From assembly GCA_944472155.2 (NCBI GenBank), contig OX235279.1, positions 55,091,564 to 55,155,563 of the forward strand: a stretch of 64,000 nucleotides of DNA, in the 5' to 3' direction. Below are positions 42,401-51,400 of the stretch, piece by piece (position 1 is the stretch's first letter; each line of letters starts with the position of its first letter). The position numbers and the translations under genes were made by a program. The notes beneath the pieces are model-generated. The model was given only the letters and a program-made list of their open reading frames with translations, did not search any database and was not told the DNA's origin. The stretch comes from Trichobilharzia szidati. Taxonomy: Eukaryota; Platyhelminthes; Trematoda; Strigeidida; Schistosomatidae.

Positions 42401-45400
42401 TGCCAATGGCAATTTTGTAAACTGTAACGTCTATGTATTAAGAGAAGGCCAGAATGTTGTTAAGATAAAGTCATTCTTTATTGTTTGAGTAATAGAACAC
42501 ATGTTCTCCAGCTGTTTCAGTTAAATATCAATATTCACTGGTTTTATGACAAACGAGAGAACTTTAATGAGATGAAATATAAATCCCAGCTTTGTCTTTT
42601 CTGTTTTAATCAAACACTGAACTGCAACTTTCATAGATTGCGAAAACCATTAGTCTGTGGAAAATAACTGGACGTAAGTTACACAGTTCGATCTAATTAG
42701 CATTTTTCATGTCATGAAAATTGTAATTATGGAGTTAAGAGTTATAATTAGAACAGAAGAAAATGTTTTGATTAATTGTTTTGCGAACACTACTCATTAT
42801 GTCAGAGTTTAAGCGATCATTTCAGCCCTTGACAGTAGAACTACGGTTTTAAATTACAGCAGCTGCAAGTTGCATAGGATAGTTGTAAGGAATGAATACA
42901 TTTCAATATCATATTTGGGAGTCCATGACTTCCAAAAGAATTAAATTACTGGGTTATATGTATGTATTCATTAGTTACGTTCATCATTATCATCACAACA
43001 GACCAAACACTGTTGAATGTAGAAAAAACTACTGAGTTAAATCAAGAGATTTTAAACTAAACGAATAAAAGTGTGCCGGTTAGAAAACGGAAGCAAAATT
43101 TCCTGACTGAGAATTCTGTGAGAGAAAAACTCGTTTCTCACAACAACACTGACTTTATCTCTTAATCTTACAAACATATATTTTTAACTTCCACCAAAAT
43201 GAAAATGCTTAGAATCTTCTTAAAAGTATTAATTTTTACATACATATTAAAAATTACTTTTTTCACGTTCCTTTACACACTTATAAAAAGAAAAGTTTTA
43301 TGTGTTTAGTTAAATAGGAATGGCAATAAATTAAGAAATAAAGACGATGGTTATGAAGAAGGAAGTTATAAGTTGGATGTCAATCAAATACATTCGTTTT
43401 TCGTAGATATTTTTTGCTAATTTGTTCAAGTAGTTCTGCTGTTTTAAAGAAGTGGAATGTGTATTGTGTAATTTAGCACCAGTTAACATTTTATGCGAAC
43501 TCTGTTGTCGTTCGAAATCTCCACGCAGCCTTACACTTCGGTGTAACACAACATTGTGTACATGTTCCTTATTTGTCTAACTCGCACTCACATGTTTTTG
43601 GTCTAATTTCATCTATTAGCTTCCCATAACTTCTGTTAGTTAAATTGGTTATCAGCTGAAACATTTTAGCTTGTATTCTCGAGAAGCAAGCCGTTAACTC
43701 TTTATTATCGGAACAGCTGACTCCTTGAAGTTTACTGGTGAATCAACACAGTACCTTCGTTTTGATTTAAGCCGAATTTTCCTATTTCTTACCACTGTAA
43801 TTTTATTTCTGAAGCTGGACTAAATGAATCTCTGAATAGTTTACTACTTGATTTACTATGTCTTTTTCTACTACTTGTAACCACTGTTGTTAATTTGACT
43901 CTCGATCAATTTTAGTCGAATCCCGCCTAATCCCGTTACTAAGTTTACTTATTTAATTTTATCTTGTACCACCCGATTAACGCTTTTTCTATAACGCAAT
44001 TTGTTATCTAAAGTGTACGTTTTGGATGACACATCTTTGGAAATATAACTTTTGTTGCCAAGAGAATTTACTGCATAAATGCTATTGTACAACTTAAGAA
44101 TATCATTGAAAAGAGTAACTCTTCACTGAACGTCTTTTCTTTTATATGACTCAACGTGGATTTTAAAGCTACTATAGTTTTCATGTGAATGAGAATTTCA
44201 TTAAACAGTTTTTCGAGGCTTGACAGCTTTTGGAACTTGAGTGTATCTTCTTTATTTTGGTTGTTCCTCTTTAGCAGGTGAAATTATGGATTCTTCAAAA
44301 CTTTCTTAGTGTTCTTAGAACAGCAGATAAATTGAAAATTTCGTATTACCATTTTTCAGAAACGAGGTACTCAGATCTTCAGTCATTAAATGGATCAAAC
44401 AGTCCAAGAAATCAGGAAATTTTGGTTGATTTTGTACTGACTGAAAAAGGTTTTCATTCTCTCTCATTGGTATTTCCAGTTTCTCACTGTCACATGAGTA
44501 GTGTATGAATTATTTTTTATGTTTAGTTGCAGAACGAGGCAATGACTGTCCGGAAAGCCAACCTTGGCCGTGTCGAACACCCAGAATATGTTTATCATTC
44601 GATTTTATATGTGATGGTGAACCAGATTGTCCTGATCTGTATGATGAAGATCCTGAAATGTGTACGGCAAGTACGTTAACAGTTTCGAAATATTTTTGAA
44701 ATACTGCATTATATCTTAATCCGGATTACATATGCTAATTCCACATTGAATTCATAGTACATAAACATAAATAGAAATTAAACTTTCATTCATCACAATA
44801 ACCTTATCATCAAAGAAACTTGGATCTGAATATTTTTAAATTGTATAGCAGTTACCAGCGGTCATCTGCTCTTGGTTTTCATGACTTGCCAACACTAGCT
44901 GATTGATTAATTGATTTGTAACACATATGTTTTTATCATGATAACCTAGTGTCACAATCTAGGAGTTACTAAATATTCAGTTAACGTGTCCTTATCAGTT
45001 TCTTCAGTTACTTCGATTTATTACATAAGTAGTGAATTACTAAAAACTAGGGAGCAACTAATGGTTGATTAGTTTTGCTTAGACTTATACAGCAGTCTAA
45101 TCGAGGAATTTCTCAAAACTAAGTCAAAAGTATTTGTTGCTTTTAAAGAATAACATGAAAAGAGTTGATAACGGTGAATAAAGTGAACTCAAATACTTCA
45201 GTAGATTTTAAGAGGAATACTTTACATGCTACCATATATAATAATAATAGCTTTATTCCAAACAGTATTTGTGGTACAGGTATGGAATTTTCAGCGTTCA
45301 TTACAGTATTGCATCTAATTACCTCATAAATTTTATAAGGATTTAAAATATAAAGCAACAATAACGAAAAGAAAAAGGAGAAATAAAAGAAATAAAAAAA

Positions 45401-48400
45401 GAACAGCATTGCATTCACATGTTTAAACAATGCACCACAGGATACGATATATAAAATTAGTCTGTAATAGAATATATGAGCAACAATATAATAGTAACAA
45501 AGAAAGGAGAACAAAAGCTAATGGGAACTATTTGTTAGAGTGCCGCAGTAAGTTGATCGTGTCATGCCTAACAGTTTTCTCATCACATAACAGCTGTGCC
45601 AGATAAGGTATTGTGGAGTTTTTATATATATATATTCTATAGTTTGGTTTGTAAGGGTTAGTTTTGCTTTTATGAGTTGATCACGGATTGATATCAGTTA
45701 GAGAACCATTGAAAATCAGAGAGTACTGGACAGCTACTGTTTAATCCTAGTTTGCGAAATCATCGGAAGTACGCACCCACTGGGATTCGAACCCAGGACC
45801 TTCCGGTTACAAGGCAAGCTCGTATACCATTCAGCCACTGGGACCCGATTCAATGGCTCATGAATTCTATCTAACTTCTACCAATTCGTGATTTTAGCGC
45901 GACCCCAACTATTGTCATTGGTGGGACATCCATCCACACACGTGACTTCTAATTGGACCTCACTGGTCACGACTTCTCACTAGAACTCCAGGAAGCTCCA
46001 ACCTGTAGCAAGTCACTAGCGAGCATCAGATTAATTTTCTATAGTTTGGTTTGTAAGGATTAGTTATGTTTTACGAGTTGGTCACGGACTGATATCACTG
46101 TTTTTTCTCAGTGTTTCAATAACAAATATTTTATTAATCTGCATATTTCGTCCTTCATAGTGACGTTGTTTAAGTTTTATTCACGTCTAAGTCATATTGC
46201 TTCAATCACTTCACACCAAAAATTTTATACACTTATGTTGTTACATTCCACTCATTAGCTTAGTTTTGCACACAATTCTGGAGAAGAATCTATGTTTAGA
46301 GAAAGACTGCCTGGCTTTTCTTTAAAAACTCATGAATTTTTATGATAATCAAGCCAGCCATAATAACAGCTGTTTAATAGCGGAAAAATTAGCGTTCCCT
46401 TGACGATAAAAGTTATTTACAGGTGGAAGATAAGTACTGCCTATGCGCTGTCATATACGAATTACAACTCTTGAATTTGTTGTTTTACATCACAGACTCA
46501 TCAGAACTATGGTTAGAAAGAAGTTAGAATCAAATAACTTGCCAACAATAGGTTGTATTTTTAGATATTTTGCATTTAAATAATGAGTCGGCCGAATGAT
46601 AATATTTGTTATCACTGTTATCTTATTTACTGATGTGAACAAATAAAATATACGAAAGCGATGAAAGTTATGACTAATAATTTATTTGTATTATTTTTGT
46701 TGCTAGAAAGCAGATTAAAAAATGTGTCTAGCTACCTAAGAAATAAAATTAGCGATGATGTTGAAACCAAACCTACTTTATGTGCGCACTCATATTCTAA
46801 TAGAAAATAATAAGTTAAAATCTATCACCTATTTGAAGCACGGTCCCCGTGAGTATTTTATAAGCAAAAATTTATTTATCTTAGTATTCCTATCTCTTAA
46901 GAGCACCAGAAGTTCAACAAAGAAACAGTGACACTATGGAAATTAACTTTTACGAGTTGATCACGGATTGATATCAGCTTACCCTGTAACCGAAAGGTTT
47001 TGGGTTCGAATCCCAGTGGGTGCGTACTGCCGATGATTTCGCAAACTAGGATTAAACAGTAGCTGTCCAGTACTCCCTGATTTTCAATGGTTCTCTGACA
47101 AATATCAATCCGTGATCAACTCGTAAAACATAACTAATCCTTACAAACCAAAACTATAGAAAATTATTCTGATGCTCGCTAGTGACTTGCTACAGGTTGG
47201 AGCTTCCTGGAGTTCTAGTGAGAAGTCGTGACCAGTGAGGTCCAATTAGAAGTCACGTGTGTGGATGGATGTCCCACCAATGACAATAGTTGGGGTCGCG
47301 CTAAAATCACGAATTGGTAGAAGTTAGATAGAATTCATGAGCCATTGAATCGGGTCCCAGTGGCTGAATGGTATACGAGCTTGCCTTGTAACCGGAAGGT
47401 CCTGGGTTCGAATCCCAGTGGGTGCGTACTTCCGATGATTTCGCAAACTAGGATTAAACAGTAGCTGTCCAGTACTCTCTGATTTTCAATGGTTCTCTAA
47501 CTGATATCAATCCGTGATCAACTCATAAAAACAAAACTAACCCTTACAAACCAAACTACAGGAAATTAATTTTGTTCCATTATATATATGATTTTATTTT
47601 GATAAATCACACAGCGTTATTTAGTAATAATAACTGATGACGTTTTGAGCACAAACTATTGCTCATAATCATATCAGGTCACATGAGTGAAATTCATTCA
47701 TGTATATAAATGAATTAAAATGCTGTGTGATTGAATTGATATGATTATGAGTAATAGTTTTTGCTCAAAACGTCATCAGTTATTATTACTAAATAACGCT
47801 GTGTGATTTATCAAAATAAAATCATATATATAATGGAACAAAATTAATTTCCTGTAGTTTGGTTTGTAAGGGTTAGTTTTGTTTTTATGAGTTGATCACG
47901 GATTGATATCAGTTAGAGAACCATTGAAAATCAGAGAGTACTGGACAGCTACTGTTTAATCCTAGTTTGCGAAATCATCGGAAGTACGCACCCACTGGGA
48001 TTCGAACCCAGGACCTTCCGGTTACAAGGCAAGCTCGTATACCATTCAGCCACTGGGACCCGATTCAATGGCTCATGAATTCTATCTAACTTCTACCAAT
48101 TCGTGATTTTAGCGCGACCCCAACTATTGTCATTGGTGGGACATCCATCCACACACGTGACTTCTAATTGGACCTCACTGGTCACGACTTCTCACTAGAA
48201 CTCCAGGAAGCTCCAACCTGTAGCAAGTCACTAGCGAGCATCAGATTAATTTTCTATAGTTTGGTTTGTAAGGATTAGTTATGTTTTACGAGTTGGTCAC
48301 GGACTGATATCACTGTTTTTTCTCAGTGTTTCAATAACAAATATTTTATTAATCTGCATATTTCGTCCTTCATAGTGACGTTGTTTAAGTTTTATTCACG

Positions 48401-51400
48401 TCTAAGTCATATTGCTTCAATCACTTCACACCAAAAATTTTATACACTTATGTTGTTACATTCCACTCATTAGCTTAGTTTTGCACACAATTCTGGAGAA
48501 GAATCTATGTTTAGAGAAAGACTGCCTGGCTTTTCTTTAAAAACTCATGAATTTTTATGATAATCAAGCCAGCCATAATAACAGCTGTTTAATAGCGGAA
48601 AAATTAGCGTTCCCTTGACGATAAAAGTTATTTACAGGTGGAAGATAAGTACTGCCTATGCGCTGTCATATACGAATTACAACTCTTGAATTTGTTGTTT
48701 TACATCACAGACTCATCAGAACTATGGTTAGAAAGAAGTTAGAATCAAATAACTTGCCAACAATAGGTTGTATTTTTAGATATTTTGCATTTAAATAATG
48801 AGTCGGCCGAATGATAATATTTGTTATCACTGTTATCTTATTTACTGATGTGAACAAATAAAATATACGAAAGCGATGAAAGTTATGACTAATAATTTAT
48901 TTGTATTATTTTTGTTGCTAGAAAGCAGATTAAAAAATGTGTCTAGCTACCTAAGAAATAAAATTAGCGATGATGTTGAAACCAAACCTACTTTATGTGC
49001 GCACTCATATTCTAATAGAAAATAATAAGTTAAAATCTATCACCTATTTGAAGCACGGTCCCCGTGAGTATTTTATAAGCAAAAATTTATTTATCTTAGT
49101 ATTCCTATCTCTTAAGAGCACCAGAAGTTCAACAAAGAAACAGTGACACTATGGAAATTAACTTTTACGAGTTGATCACGGATTGATATCAGCTTACCCT
49201 GTAACCGAAAGGTTTTGGGTTCGAATCCCAGTGGGTGCGTACTGCCGATGATTTCGCAAACTAGGATTAAACAGTAGCTGTCCAGTACTCCCTGATTTTC
49301 AATGGTTCTCTGACAAATATCAATCCGTGATCAACTCGTAAAACATAACTAATCCTTACAAACCAAAACTATAGAAAATTATTCTGATGCTCGCTAGTGA
49401 CTTGCTACAGGTTGGAGCTTCCTGGAGTTCTAGTGAGAAGTCGTGACCAGTGAGGTCCAATTAGAAGTCACGTGTGTGGATGGATGTCCCACCAATGACA
49501 ATAGTTGGGGTCGCGCTAAAATCACGAATTGGTAGAAGTTAGATAGAATTCATGAGCCATTGAATCGGGTCCCAGTGGCTGAATGGTATACGAGCTTGCC
49601 TTGTAACCGGAAGGTCCTGGGTTCGAATCCCAGTGGGTGCGTACTTCCGATGATTTCGCAAACTAGGATTAAACAGTAGCTGTCCAGTACTCTCTGATTT
49701 TCAATGGTTCTCTAACTGATATCAATCCGTGATCAACTCATAAAAACAAAACTAACCCTTACAAACCAAACTACAGGAAATTAATTTTGTTCCATTATAT
49801 ATATGATTTTATTTTGATAAATCACACAGCGTTATTTAGTAATAATAACTGATGACGTTTTGAGCACAAACTATTGCTCATAATCATATCAGGTCACATG
49901 AGTGAAATTCATTCATGTATATAAATGAATTAAAATGCTGTGTGATTGAATTGATATGATTATGAGTAATAGTTTTTGCTCAAAACGTCATCAGTTAATA
50001 TTACTGTGTAACACTGTGTGATTTATCAAAATAAAATCTTATCTATAATGGAGTTATACTCTCCTACAGTGCCCAAGTTTCATACTAATATCGAATTAGC
50101 TTTGTATTTAAAAAACAATTCATTTACCTTTTGTCAGCTATCAACGTATTCAGAAGCCAGGTTGGTTCTGTTGTAAAAATCAAGATCTTCCACCAAACGA
50201 ATGAAATAAAAATATTTGTTGAAAGATTTAGACATGTATGATTAGAATACATTTTATGTTCCAAGATTTTGTAACTTCTACAATTTGTATAATCTTTGTT
50301 TAAAATGAAAAGTATTACAATTAATATTCTGTTTCTCTGTCAGAATTAAGGCCAGCACAAGAACATTTAGCTGGATTTATACATCGATATCAAAGTTGGT
50401 TAATACCCAGGTTTTTGGGACGTGGAACACCGGAGGAACTGGCAGCTAAACTTGTCGGTAAGGAATTTCATAAATTTCGAGCAGTGTTTTATCTCCCTGC
50501 TGTTCATGTTATTATGTTGTGCGAAGCCAGTGAAAATCATGAGCTTAAGACTTACATATACACAATGTAGACTACTGTTGTTGATATCTACATTTATAAG
50601 AGAGAACCTCGTAGTCCAGCTGGTAGATGTTCGAACCAGTAAACTGGAGTCTATTGGTTCACAGTTTGCTACAAATTTTCACTTCGTATTCACTCATCAC
50701 CCTCTACGGCAATAACAGTCCGCTTACCCGTAGACACTAAACACCGATTTAAAGTGAACGTGTCATTTCAATCTCCATGTTTCTATTATGACTGAAGCCA
50801 AGTTTATTATCAAGTAAAATGTCCTTTGAAATGTGTTTGTGTCACAACAGTTAGTTGTTTATCGTTTCTGAGTAGATTATTTATATGGCAACTAGAATCT
50901 CACATTTACCAACAGTTAAGCTTCACTGACCTTGGAAACTCTTGAACAGACATTTAATTATTCTTACTGACAATAACTATTGGAGATGACATTAAAATCA
51001 TTACTTTAAGGGCTTCGAAGGGACTTTATAAAGCAAACGTATGATTTGGAATCACTTATTCACTTATGCAGCAACGTGCTAATGCCTAAATGTTTTGTGT
51101 TATATTCTAACAAAAGCTAAGGAAATATTGAAAATTAGTGACGGACTAATGCATCTTAGTTCATAATTATTCTTAATTGTTCGTCAGCATCTTATTTATC
51201 GACGAACTTACTATTGATAAGTATTGTGAGGAGCACGCAATTATTATAGCCTTCCAGTAAAAAGTGTATTTCGTGAAAGCAATAATTACTAGCTTGTTAA
51301 TATACCACTTCTGAAATTTATATCATAAGCAAATATAATATACTTGTTTTTATTATCTGTCAGACAAGAAGATCAGCCAAACAGAATGTCACATTAAACT

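Larger units (their letters stand above)
21440..44532 (+). other. Intron 1 of the prohormone-4-like gene
   Basis: This inferred 23-kb intron has donor GTGAGT and acceptor TTGCAG. It holds the SINE B copies, the solo terminal repeat at 26.7 kb, the PLE in the CR1-like LINE, the RTE and PLE fragments at 36-40 kb, one SINE A and the minus-strand small ORF. The stretches 21650-24190, 24390-26650, 26890-28120, 32330-33060, 33900-35920, 37710-39390, 40720-41430 and 41710-44530 show nothing I can support. 33590-33900 is slightly G+C-rich and may be an old repeat. Confidence 0.55.
45643..50072. repeat. Two-copy tandem duplication, period 2215 bp
   Basis: Copies 45643-47857 and 47858-50072 align at a constant offset of 2215 and looked identical at every stretch I compared, until they diverge after 47784/49999. 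Each unit holds SINE A in minus orientation, about 840 bp of other sequence, SINE A pieces in plus orientation and a palindromic PLE terminal repeat. It lies in intron 2 of the prohormone-4-like gene. Confidence 0.9.

Noticed and set aside
44352..44429. Extra exon just before the LDLa exon
   Set aside because: There is a good acceptor (ATTTTTCAG), but no frame gives the phase-1 exit needed to join 44533.
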